DNA from: ZC4RG30 sp963726085
GTDB taxonomy: Bacteria; Pseudomonadota; Gammaproteobacteria; Steroidobacterales; Steroidobacteraceae
DNA: 64,000 nucleotides
Reading direction: 5' to 3'
Assembly: GCA_963726085.1 (NCBI GenBank)
Contig: CAVSAR010000001.1
Coordinates: 806,001 to 870,000, forward strand
Below, one piece after another: positions 34,690-42,205 of the stretch. The number at the start of each line of letters is the position of its first letter. Within the stretch, counting starts at the first letter, position 1. Position numbers and translations under genes: made by a program. The notes beneath the pieces were generated by a model. That model saw nothing but the letters and a program-made list of their open reading frames with translations, had not been told where the DNA came from and searched no databases.

Positions 34690-35724
34690 TTACGGCGGGA
34701 GGTGAAAAACCCGCTCTGCATTCTGGTGATAGAGCTGGTGCCGCTCGGCGTCAGTGACGGCGACGCTGTCCATGAAAGCCACTGCCGGCGCAGACGGCTG
34801 GTAGGGATAGTCGATGGCCCACAACACGTTGTCGATGCCCAGTTGGCGGATGGAGAACTCCAGTGCCAGCGGTGACTCCTGGCCACTGGTGGTGATCACG
34901 AAGTTGCGCCGGAAATACTCACTGGGCTTGAGCTGCAATCGCGGCGCCTCGGTGCCCTGGGCGCGCTGGCTCATGAAGTCGAGGCGCCACAGCCAGAAGT
35001 GCACCGCTTCGCCCATGTGCCCGAGACAGATCTTGAGGCGCGGGAACCGGTCGAACACCCCGCTGAGGATCAGGCGGACAGCGTGCGTGGATACCTCGAT
35101 ACCATAGGCCCACAGCGCGGAGAACATGCCGTAGTCGCGCATCGGCCCGGACAGCATGTCCGAAGGCCCGCGCGGGTGGATGTAGATGCACCGATCCAGC
35201 GCCTCGGCGGCCTCGAGGATGGGCCAGTACTTGGGGTCATCGAGGTACTCGTTGTTGGTATGCGAGTTGACCATGAAGCCGTTGAGCTTCAGTTTGTGCA
35301 CGGCCCGTTCCATCTCCCGTGCCGCGCGCTTGGGCGACTGCGGCGCAAACGAGGCCAGCCCAGCGAATCGCGACGGATGACGCGCAATCACATCAGCCAG
35401 CCGGTCATTGGCGACCTGCGCCAGCTCGGTGGCGGTATCCGCGTCGAACAGTTGCACGCCCGGGGCGGTAAGCGACAGCAGTTGCATGTCAACCCCGTTG
35501 GCGTCCATGTCGCGCAGGCGCTCCTGCTCGATGTCCAGCAACGGGGCCAGAAAGCGGCCCTGGTAGCCGGCCACGTCGCCGTAGATCTTGCGCACCAGCA
35601 TCATGTCGATGCCGTGGGCGGGACCGGCGCACAGCTCGCGCAGCGCCGCGACCACCTCCGGGATGGTAAATGCCTCCTCGGTGGCGATGCGCCGCATGCG
35701 TGTAGATCCCACAGCCTTCTCCAT
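34690..35724 (-). CDS. ACMSD/gamma-resorcylate-decarboxylase-type amidohydrolase
   Basis: 344 residues, TIM-barrel metal enzyme of amidohydrolase family 2. The N-terminal RRIATEEAF has Glu where other amidohydrolases have HxH, as in 2,3-dihydroxybenzoate and gamma-resorcylate decarboxylases. Further ligands: HPRGPSD, CLGHMGEAVHFWLWRLD and the Asp in AIDYPYQ. These enzymes remove CO2 from, or carboxylate, hydroxylated aromatic acids. It is the last gene of the eight-gene molybdo-hydroxylase operon, four bases after the esterase. ATG at 35724. Confidence 0.88.
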   Translation of the reverse strand: MEKAVGSTRMRRIATEEAFTIPEVVAALRELCAGPAHGIDMMLVRKIYGDVAGYQGRFLAPLLDIEQERLRDMDANGVDMQLLSLTAPGVQLFDADTATELAQVANDRLADVIARHPSRFAGLASFAPQSPKRAAREMERAVHKLKLNGFMVNSHTNNEYLDDPKYWPILEAAEALDRCIYIHPRGPSDMLSGPMRDYGMFSALWAYGIEVSTHAVRLILSGVFDRFPRLKICLGHMGEAVHFWLWRLDFMSQRAQGTEAPRLQLKPSEYFRRNFVITTSGQESPLALEFSIRQLGIDNVLWAIDYPYQPSAPAVAFMDSVAVTDAERHQLYHQNAERVFHLPP

Positions 35725-35728
35725 GCAG

Positions 35729-36427
35729 CTACGTGTCCGAGACCAGGCCCAGCCGGTACTGCAGCCAGGCAGAGATGTCGAACACCTCCGGGTGACACAG
35801 GCTGTGCGCCATGGAATAGATGTGCCACTCCACGTCCAGGCCTGCCTCGCGCATCGCGTCGCGCGACTGTTCGCCAAAGGCAGGCAACACCACGACGTCT
35901 TCCCGGCCGTGGCACATCAATATCGGCGTCTCGCGGTTGGCCGCGTTGGTCTCGGCGGCCACGCGCTGGCGCAGCGGCAAGTAGCACGACAGCGCAATGA
36001 TGCCGCCCAGCGGCTCGTTGTGGCGCAGGCCGATGTGCAGCGCCGCCGCGCCACCCTGCGAAAAACCCGCCAGCACGATGCGCCGGGACGCAATGCCACT
36101 GACGCGTTCGCGGGATATGTATGCTTCGATGCGCTCGCGGGCGGCGGCCAACCCGGTCTCGTCGTCGCGCCCCTCGGGCGTCAGCTCGGCGATGTCGTAC
36201 CAGGCGCGCATGGCATAGCCGGCATTGACGGTCACCGGCCGCACGTCCGCGTGCGGGAAGATGAAACGCACGCGTGCACTCTCAGGAAGGTTCAGCTCCG
36301 GCACCATGGGCACGAAGTCATAGCCATCGGCTCCCAGCCCGTGCATCCAGAGCACCGTGGCATCGGCAGGACCTGCCGCCGGGGACAGCACTACGGCGTC
36401 ATCGGTCTCCGTCGCTACGGTCTTCAC
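35729..36427 (-). CDS. Carboxylesterase/phospholipase-family alpha-beta hydrolase
   Basis: 232 residues. Oxyanion region LWMHGLGADGYDF, nucleophile elbow AGFSQGGAAAL, acid in HGREDVVV and His in MAHSLCHPE complete the triad of the YpfH/EstB group of small cytoplasmic esterases. GTG start overlaps the stop of the 126-residue gene (GTGA), and the amidohydrolase follows four bases later. Substrate unknown; in this operon it could release an aromatic acid or alcohol from an ester. Confidence 0.92.
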   Translation of the reverse strand: MKTVATETDDAVVLSPAAGPADATVLWMHGLGADGYDFVPMVPELNLPESARVRFIFPHADVRPVTVNAGYAMRAWYDIAELTPEGRDDETGLAAARERIEAYISRERVSGIASRRIVLAGFSQGGAAALHIGLRHNEPLGGIIALSCYLPLRQRVAAETNAANRETPILMCHGREDVVVLPAFGEQSRDAMREAGLDVEWHIYSMAHSLCHPEVFDISAWLQYRLGLVSDT

Positions 36428-36804
36428 TCGCCCTTCAGTGCCTGCTCGATCAGAAACAAGTCCGTCAGCAGCGCGCGCAGGTGCACCGACGCATTGAGAT
36501 TGTCCACCAGCAGCGAGCCGATCCTGGCACGGCTGAGCACCAGGCCGATGGCCCCGCGTGCCGCGCGCACGTCGTGCTCGACGGTCTCCATGAAATCGCG
36601 CACCCCGGTCAGGGGCGACAGCGTGGTGAACGCGGCCATCAGCGACCCCTGCATCCCGGTCAGCGCAACGTGCATGCGGTCCAGGGTTTCGCGCGCCTCG
36701 GTGCCGGCATCGTCCTGCCGACCCTGGGCCGCGTAGGCCAGGAGGAATTCGTAACCGCGTTCAACAACCTCGATACGCTCGGCGAGCAATACGGCCTCAG
36801 TCAC
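36424..36804 (-). CDS. 126-residue helical protein of unknown function
   Basis: All-helical, cytoplasmic-looking protein with no signal peptide or membrane segment. It begins TEAVLLAERIEVVERGYEFLLAYAAQGR and has a helix ending VRDFMETVEHDVRAARGAIGLVL. There are no cysteines and no motif I recognise. Its GTG start overlaps the cytochrome b stop and its own stop overlaps the esterase start, so its dose is tied to both. It may be an assembly or regulatory factor for the cytochrome b/molybdo-hydroxylase complex; this is inference from place alone. Confidence 0.7.
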   Translation of the reverse strand: MTEAVLLAERIEVVERGYEFLLAYAAQGRQDDAGTEARETLDRMHVALTGMQGSLMAAFTTLSPLTGVRDFMETVEHDVRAARGAIGLVLSRARIGSLLVDNLNASVHLRALLTDLFLIEQALKGE

Positions 36805-37384
36805 CGCGCGCCACCCGGTCCAGGTCGTGTGCCGCCTTCAATTCACCGCGCGTGATCCACCCCAGGACCATGGCACGCAGATAGGCGCGCTTCTCGGGCA
36901 GGATGCCGAAGTACACGTGCACCAGAATCAGGAACACCGACAGCAACGCCGCCGCGTCGTGCAGCAGGGTCAGGATTCCCCAGGTCTTCAGGGTGTACAT
37001 GTAAGGATCCGGACGTATGAACGGCACGCCCGCCTTGACCATCATGACCAGGCCGGTGGCGATGGCCACCAGGATGGCAACGGTCCAGCCCAGGTGCATC
37101 AATTTCTGCGCCGGCGTGTACTTGCCCGGCTTGCCTGACAAGTCCGAGGCACGCAGGCTGATGGTGCGCAGCCGCTGCCAGAACAGCGCACGGATGACGT
37201 GCAGCAGTATGGCCACCGTCAGTACGATGCCGGCCATCCAGTGGATCTGGTACCAGGCGAAGCGCACCCCGACGATGGGCAGCAGGCTGGTGCCCAGCAG
37301 CACGGTCATGGTGGCCGCAGTCGCCCAGTGAAATAGCCGGTCGATGCCTGCGTGGCGGACCAGCCTGTCGTTATCGTTGGCCAT
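36797..37384 (-). CDS. Di-heme cytochrome b, FdnI-like membrane subunit
   Basis: 195 residues with four transmembrane helices. Heme-ligand candidates: DRLFHWATA near residue 19, QIHWMAGIVLTVAILLHVIRALF (two His) and LLHDAAALLSVFLILVHVYFG in the last helix, the pattern of formate-dehydrogenase gamma subunits and Ni-Fe hydrogenase cytochrome b. Such proteins carry electrons from a periplasmic enzyme to quinone. Its ATG directly follows the TAG of the 54-residue membrane protein. No formate dehydrogenase is nearby; the partner is probably the molybdo-hydroxylase upstream. Confidence 0.9.
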   Translation of the reverse strand: MANDNDRLVRHAGIDRLFHWATAATMTVLLGTSLLPIVGVRFAWYQIHWMAGIVLTVAILLHVIRALFWQRLRTISLRASDLSGKPGKYTPAQKLMHLGWTVAILVAIATGLVMMVKAGVPFIRPDPYMYTLKTWGILTLLHDAAALLSVFLILVHVYFGILPEKRAYLRAMVLGWITRGELKAAHDLDRVARGD

Positions 37385-37549
37385 CTAGCCCCCGCCCTTG
37401 GGTCCGGATTTCCTGCTCAGCGCGCGCCACACCAGGTGCACGACGATCACCGCCACGCCGGCCCAGAAGACCACGGGCAGCAGATCCCAGGACACCCCGT
37501 TGAGCACCCGTTCCCCGTAGCTGTCATGGCCGTAGCGGAAGATGTTCAT
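37385..37549 (-). CDS. 54-residue single-span membrane protein between FAD subunit and cytochrome b
   Basis: A small gene easily missed. It starts ATG right after the FAD-subunit TGA (TGAATG) and stops TAG right before the cytochrome b ATG (TAGATG). It reads MNIFRYGHDSYGERVLNG, then one membrane helix (SWDLLPVVFWAGVAVIVVHL), then basic RALSRKSGPKGGG. Charges predict N-terminus out, C-terminus in. One His in the N-terminal part and one in the helix could touch heme. Role unknown; the position argues for a linker or anchor subunit of the enzyme-cytochrome complex. Confidence 0.82.
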   Translation of the reverse strand: MNIFRYGHDSYGERVLNGVSWDLLPVVFWAGVAVIVVHLVWRALSRKSGPKGGG

Positions 37550-38539
37550 TCATGTACCCCGGATCGCGCGCAGCACCAGGTTCTCCAGCAGCGGGATCTT
37601 GAACTGATTAAATCCTAACGGCGCAGCGCCGGCCGACGCCAGCGTCGCGGCGCGCTTGGCGGTGGCTTCGCCGCGCGGGCTGCCGATGATGGCCTGCTCC
37701 ACCGCCTTGAGCCGATGCGGCACGCAGGCCACTGCGCCCAGGACGATGCGCGCGTCGCGGATCTTGTCCCCATCCAGCAGCAACGCGGCCGAAACGCTCA
37801 CCAGGGCGAAATCCCAGGCCGCACGATCGGCGATCTTCTCGAAATAGAAACTGGCCCCGGCCCAGGTCGCCGGAATGCGCACGGCAGTGAGGATCTCGCC
37901 AGGCTCCAGCACCGTCATGCGATGGATGTTGATATCCGGCCCCACAAAGAAGTGATCGGCGCGCACTGCCCGCTCGCCCTTGGCGCCGCGGATCACCATG
38001 TGCGCATCCAGCGCCGTCATGGCATTGGCGGTGTCCGACGGCGTGACCGCGACACAGCGACTGGCACCGAAGATGGCGTGTTCGCGGTTCTGGCCCAGGG
38101 GTGTGTCCGCGTAGCACACGTTGCCGCCGGCGCGGTAGCAGTCAACGCCGGCGCGGTAGTACCAGCAGCGCGTGTCCTGGCACAGGTTGCCGCCCAGGGT
38201 GCCGGCGTTGCGGATCTGCGGGCTGGCAACCCGGCCGGCGGCCTTGGCCAGCAATCCGAACCGCTCCTTGACCAGCGGATGGTTCTCGATTTCAGTCAGC
38301 GTGGTCAGCGCGCCGATTTCCAGGCCGCCCTCATGATCGCGCACGCCCTTGAGCGCGGCGATGCCCGACAGGTCGACCACTGCGGTGGTGCGCTTGGTGC
38401 GGTTCTTGAGCCAGTCGTAGCTGTCCTGCCCACCGCCGACGATCCAGCCGTCCGTGCCCAGCCGACCGGCCAGGTCCACCGCCGCATCCACGCTGTCCGG
38501 CTGGAACAGGTCGAAATGCGGCATCATGTCCTTGAGCAT
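37550..38539 (-). CDS. Molybdo-hydroxylase FAD subunit (PaoB/XdhB-like)
   Basis: 329 residues. FAD-binding part of a xanthine-dehydrogenase-family enzyme: FDLFQPDSVDAAVDLAG, IVGGGQDSYDWLKN, and SPQIRNAGTLGGNLCQDTRCWYYRAG, in which the cysteines can hold an additional [4Fe-4S] cluster as in PaoB and 4-hydroxybenzoyl-CoA reductase, then NREHAIFG. C-terminal CO-dehydrogenase-type domain from about 220. No Tat signal of its own, so it would be exported with the Fe-S subunit. ATG at 38539 with GGAG upstream. Confidence 0.93.
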   Translation of the reverse strand: MLKDMMPHFDLFQPDSVDAAVDLAGRLGTDGWIVGGGQDSYDWLKNRTKRTTAVVDLSGIAALKGVRDHEGGLEIGALTTLTEIENHPLVKERFGLLAKAAGRVASPQIRNAGTLGGNLCQDTRCWYYRAGVDCYRAGGNVCYADTPLGQNREHAIFGASRCVAVTPSDTANAMTALDAHMVIRGAKGERAVRADHFFVGPDINIHRMTVLEPGEILTAVRIPATWAGASFYFEKIADRAAWDFALVSVSAALLLDGDKIRDARIVLGAVACVPHRLKAVEQAIIGSPRGEATAKRAATLASAGAAPLGFNQFKIPLLENLVLRAIRGT

Positions 38540-38550
38540 TCCGGACTCCG

Positions 38551-40977
38551 TTACTGGCAATTGACCTGCAGCGGACCGTGCGCCTGGGGCCTGCCTGCAA
38601 GATGGTTGAGGATCATGTCGGGCACCACCGGGGTGCGGTTGAATACATGCCCGCCGATGGCTTCGGAAACCGCGCACAGGATGGCCGCTGCCGCGCAACC
38701 CAGAAGCGGTTCGCCAATACCCTTGGTTCCCAGCGGGCTCGACGGATCGGGCTTGTCCACGGCACTGGTGCTGAAGCGCCGCGCCACGTCTTCATAGGTG
38801 GGTGGCCGGGCCTGGTAGAACCCCAGGCTGTGCGGCAGGCCGTTCTGCGGATCGTAGATAATGCGTTCCATGCCGGCCAGGCCGAACCCCTGCACCGCGC
38901 CACTTTTGATTTGTGTTTCCAGGCCCGAAGGGTGGATGACCGTGCCGCAATCGGCCACGCCCAGGTAGTCGATGATCACGTACTTGCCGGTTTCGGTGTC
39001 CAGCTCAATCTGCACGAATGCCACGGCAAATGCCGCAGGCTGTGCCGGGGCCTTGCCCGTGTAGCCTTCCACGGCCACCGGCAGGTTGTCCTTGGCCACG
39101 CCGACCAGGCCGGTGCCTGCCATCGCGGTGGCCGAGGCCTGGGTCATGGGATTGATGTCCTTGGGCAGCTCGTGCCCGTCGTACTTGCCGCCCAGTTCGA
39201 TGGCGCGCTGCGCGGCCTGGCCGTAGGTCATGCCGGTGCCGGTGCTGCCAATGCGAAACACCCGCTTGCCATCGATGTCGTAGTTATCCGGCGAGCCGCC
39301 GAACTTCTTGGCGGCGATTTCCTTGAGCTTGCCCACCGCATCCATGGCGGCCACGTAGTTGGTCCGCGCCATGGTGTAGTTGGTGTTGCTGCCGAACTGG
39401 CCGATGTTCCACGGCAGGTTGCGGCGGCTGTCACCGCGCTCGATCACCACATCGGCCCAGTCCAGCTTCAGCACCTCGGCGGCGACGCGCGAGGTGCTGG
39501 AATGGGAAAACGTGCCCAGGTTGCCCACCCCGGTGTGGATATGCACCTTGCCGGTGGGCAGGATCCGCAGCAACCCGTCGAAGCCGTTGAACCCGGCCGG
39601 ATGGAATGCCTGGCCGACGGCCACGGCGGTCACCTTGCTGCCATTGCGCTGGCCGTTGAGCTTCATCCGCTCGGTCCAGCCAAACAGGTCCGCGCCCTTG
39701 GTCAGGGCATCCTTGACGTAGCAGCTGGTGACCGGCTGGCGCTGCGGCCCCAGCAATCCGTACATCTCCGGCGCGTTGCGCAAGCGCATCTGCAACCGGT
39801 CAATCTTGAGCGCGCGCGCCGCCTTGTCCAGCAGCGGCTCCATGATGTGCACCATCTGGTTGTAGCCGGGTCCGCGCTGCGCGCTGCGCAGCGGGGAATT
39901 GGCGTGCACGGGCACACCGCGCCAGCGCATGGCCTCGGGCTGATACAGCAGCGACAGCGCATCCGGGGCGTTGCGGAAATCCCAGAAGCTGTTGTAGGCG
40001 CCATTTTCCTGGACGATGTAGATGTCGGCGGCCAGCAGCTTGCCGTCCTCGGCAAAGCCCAGCTTCAGCTGGCCCTGGAAACCGTGCCGCGCCGAACCGT
40101 GGTAGTACTCCTCGGCGCGGCTGATGCGCATCATCACCGGGCGGTTGATCTTCTTGGACAGCAGCGCCGGCAGAGCCTGAAGGGCATAGGCACCGCCCTT
40201 GGAGCCGAAGCCGCCGCCGCAGTATTCGGCGATGACGACCAGGTTGGCGGGAGGGATGCCGATCATCCCGGCCAGGGCCGGGACGATGAACGACTGGCTC
40301 TGCGATGACACATGCAGGATGCACTTGCCATTCTGCCAGTAGGCCATGGCGGTGCGCGGTTCCATGCTGTGGTGCGAATTGCTGGAATGCACGAAGGTTT
40401 CGTCCAGCACCAGCTTCGCCTTGGCGAATGCGGCGTCGACGTCGCCGAAAGTCCACTCCTGGGCCGGCTTGCCCATGGGCATGCGCTTGCCGGCATTGGC
40501 AAAATCCTCGCGCGTCCACTTGAGCGTCTGGAACTTGACCCCCGCGGCGCCGACATTGCCGTCGGTGCGCGCGTTGGGCTTGTCCGGATGCAGGCTGGCC
40601 AGCGCATCGAGATGAAACGGCAGCGGCTCGTAGTCGATGCGGATCTTCTCCAGCGCGTCCTGGGCAGTGGTCTCGTCCTCTGCCGCCAGCAGCAGTATCG
40701 GCGCCCCGACATAGCCGGGCTCGTTGGTGAGCAGCTGGATTTCCGGCGCCTCTGGGTTCTTGACGTCGTCGGCGGTGAGGATGCCCACGACGCCCGGCAT
40801 CGCCAGCGCCGCGGCGGCATCGATGTGCTTCACGCGCGCGTGCGGATAGGGGCTGGACAACAGCCGCGCGAACACCATGCCCTCGACACGGAAGTCCTCG
40901 GCGTACTTGGCCTCGCCGGTGACCTTGGCCACCACGTCGTGCGGCAGGAAATCCTGGCCCAGGTGCTTATACGCCAT
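38551..40977 (-). CDS. Molybdo-hydroxylase large (molybdopterin) subunit (PaoC/XdhA-like)
   Basis: 808 residues. N-terminal domain AKVTGEAKYAEDFRVEGMVFARLLSSPYPHARV; cofactor-binding domains with YCGGGFGSKGGAY and, near the C-terminus, the catalytic glutamate in GTKGIGEPLLGCAAAAIL. It has no export signal. Family members oxidise aldehydes or hydroxylate heterocycles using water as oxygen donor. ATG at 40977 overlaps the stop of the Fe-S subunit by 11 bases. An open frame continues upstream but covers the Fe-S gene in another frame and is not real. It is longer than E. coli PaoC (about 730). Confidence 0.95.
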   Translation of the reverse strand: MAYKHLGQDFLPHDVVAKVTGEAKYAEDFRVEGMVFARLLSSPYPHARVKHIDAAAALAMPGVVGILTADDVKNPEAPEIQLLTNEPGYVGAPILLLAAEDETTAQDALEKIRIDYEPLPFHLDALASLHPDKPNARTDGNVGAAGVKFQTLKWTREDFANAGKRMPMGKPAQEWTFGDVDAAFAKAKLVLDETFVHSSNSHHSMEPRTAMAYWQNGKCILHVSSQSQSFIVPALAGMIGIPPANLVVIAEYCGGGFGSKGGAYALQALPALLSKKINRPVMMRISRAEEYYHGSARHGFQGQLKLGFAEDGKLLAADIYIVQENGAYNSFWDFRNAPDALSLLYQPEAMRWRGVPVHANSPLRSAQRGPGYNQMVHIMEPLLDKAARALKIDRLQMRLRNAPEMYGLLGPQRQPVTSCYVKDALTKGADLFGWTERMKLNGQRNGSKVTAVAVGQAFHPAGFNGFDGLLRILPTGKVHIHTGVGNLGTFSHSSTSRVAAEVLKLDWADVVIERGDSRRNLPWNIGQFGSNTNYTMARTNYVAAMDAVGKLKEIAAKKFGGSPDNYDIDGKRVFRIGSTGTGMTYGQAAQRAIELGGKYDGHELPKDINPMTQASATAMAGTGLVGVAKDNLPVAVEGYTGKAPAQPAAFAVAFVQIELDTETGKYVIIDYLGVADCGTVIHPSGLETQIKSGAVQGFGLAGMERIIYDPQNGLPHSLGFYQARPPTYEDVARRFSTSAVDKPDPSSPLGTKGIGEPLLGCAAAAILCAVSEAIGGHVFNRTPVVPDMILNHLAGRPQAHGPLQVNCQ

Positions 40978-41593
40978 GGTGGATCTCTGCCGTATTGCCT
41001 GCCGCGCGCATGATGGCATTGAGGTAGTTGTCGTAGGCACCGCAGCGACACAGGTTGCCCGACATGGCATGGCGCGCCTGCTCGCGCGTCGGGCTGGGGT
41101 TCTGCTGCAGCAACGCCACGGCGGCCACCACCTGCCCGGGGGTGCAGAAGCCGCACTGGGGACCCAACTCATCGACAAAGGCCTGTTGCACCGGATGCAG
41201 CTCGCCGTTGGGGCCGCGCAGGCCCTCCACGGTCACCACCTTGCGACTGCGCACCGAGTGCGTCAGCGTCGCGCAGGAGTAATACGTGGTGCCATCGATC
41301 ATCACCGTGCACGCGCCGCACTCGCCGCGGTCACAACCGAGCTTGGTGCCGGTGAGGCCCAGCTTGTAGCGCAGCGTCATGGCCAGCGTCTCCTGCGGCA
41401 GCACATCCACCCGCCGCAGCTGTCCGTTGACGTTGAGGGAGACCAGCCGCTCCACGGATCCGGACACGGCGGCTCGGCGCGGCGCGCAGCCGCCCAGCCC
41501 GCCCATGACGAAACTTGCCGAGGACGCCACCGCCCCGGACGCGATTACTCGCTTGATGAATTCGCGACGTGAAAAATCACTCTGGACGGTCAT
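40967..41593 (-). CDS. Molybdo-hydroxylase [2Fe-2S] subunit with Tat signal (PaoA-like)
   Basis: 208 residues. Twin-arginine signal SRREFIKR followed by a hydrophobic stretch and GGCAPRR directs the folded complex to the periplasm, as in E. coli PaoA. First cluster: CDRGECGACTVMIDG with a later YYSCAT; second cluster: CGFCTPGQ and LCRCGAY. Electrons pass from the Mo centre through these clusters. GGGGG lies before the ATG at 41593. First gene of the leftward operon. Confidence 0.95.
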   Translation of the reverse strand: MTVQSDFSRREFIKRVIASGAVASSASFVMGGLGGCAPRRAAVSGSVERLVSLNVNGQLRRVDVLPQETLAMTLRYKLGLTGTKLGCDRGECGACTVMIDGTTYYSCATLTHSVRSRKVVTVEGLRGPNGELHPVQQAFVDELGPQCGFCTPGQVVAAVALLQQNPSPTREQARHAMSGNLCRCGAYDNYLNAIMRAAGNTAEIHHGV

Positions 41594-41710
41594 GCAGGCC
41601 CCCTTACCGACCGGTTGAAAGGGTACGCGCCACACGCAGCTGCGGCAAGGGCACGCGGGGCGTTAGAATTGGGCTGCGCCGCCACTTGCGGCCGCATTGC
41701 TGGAGCGTGG
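41594..41710. promoter_or_regulatory. Shared divergent control region of the two molybdo-hydroxylase operons
   Basis: 117 bases between the two Fe-S subunit genes. Rightward, TTAGAAT at 41663-41669 may be a -10 with no good -35. No clear leftward promoter is visible. The two operons could be controlled together from here; there is no regulator gene adjacent. Confidence 0.4.
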
Positions 41711-42205
41711 ATGTCGCAGACTCGCTGGTCGCTGAAGGTCAATGGCCAGCAACACGACGTGGATGCAGCCGGCGACACGCCGTTGCTTTATATCCTGCAA
41801 AATGACCTGCAGCTCAAGGGATCGCGCTTCGGCTGCGGACTGGCACAGTGCGGTGCCTGCTCGGTGTTGCTGGATGACCGCGAAATCCGTGCCTGCATCA
41901 CGCCAGTGAGCGCGGTGGCAGGACGGTCGATCACCACGCTGGAAGGCATTCCCGCCTGGTATGCGAAGCGCAAGGGCCTGCGCCACGCACCGGACATGCA
42001 TCCGGTGCAGCGCGCGCTGGTCGAGGAGCAGGCCCCGCAGTGCGGCTACTGCATGAACGGCATGGTGGTGAAGGCGGCGGAACTGCTGGCGGACAACCCG
42101 GCGCCCAGCGATGCCCAGATCCGCACCGCGATGAATGGGCACCTGTGCCGGTGCGGCACCTATCCCAGCATCCTGCGTGCAATCCGCAAGGCGGCGCAAG
42201 CTTGA
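41711..42205 (+). CDS. [2Fe-2S] subunit of IorAB-type molybdo-hydroxylase
   Basis: 164 residues with both cluster sites: GSRFGCGLAQCGACSVLLDD plus RACITP, and CGYCMNGMVVKAAELL with HLCRCGTYP. It has no Tat signal, unlike the paralogue on the other side, and resembles the alpha subunit of isoquinoline 1-oxidoreductase and nicotinate dehydrogenase. Its TGA overlaps the TTG of the large subunit. ATG at 41711 has GGAG close upstream. Confidence 0.95.
   Translation: MSQTRWSLKVNGQQHDVDAAGDTPLLYILQNDLQLKGSRFGCGLAQCGACSVLLDDREIRACITPVSAVAGRSITTLEGIPAWYAKRKGLRHAPDMHPVQRALVEEQAPQCGYCMNGMVVKAAELLADNPAPSDAQIRTAMNGHLCRCGTYPSILRAIRKAAQA

Noticed and set aside
38578..40308. Plus-strand open frame of 576 codons over the molybdopterin subunit
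   Set aside because: Antisense shadow with no recognisable domain; the minus-strand protein has full family conservation.
40978..41178. Upstream extension of the molybdopterin-subunit frame
   Set aside because: The extra residues are Arg/Ser/Pro-rich and overlap the Fe-S subunit in another frame; ATG at 40977 is the normal family start.
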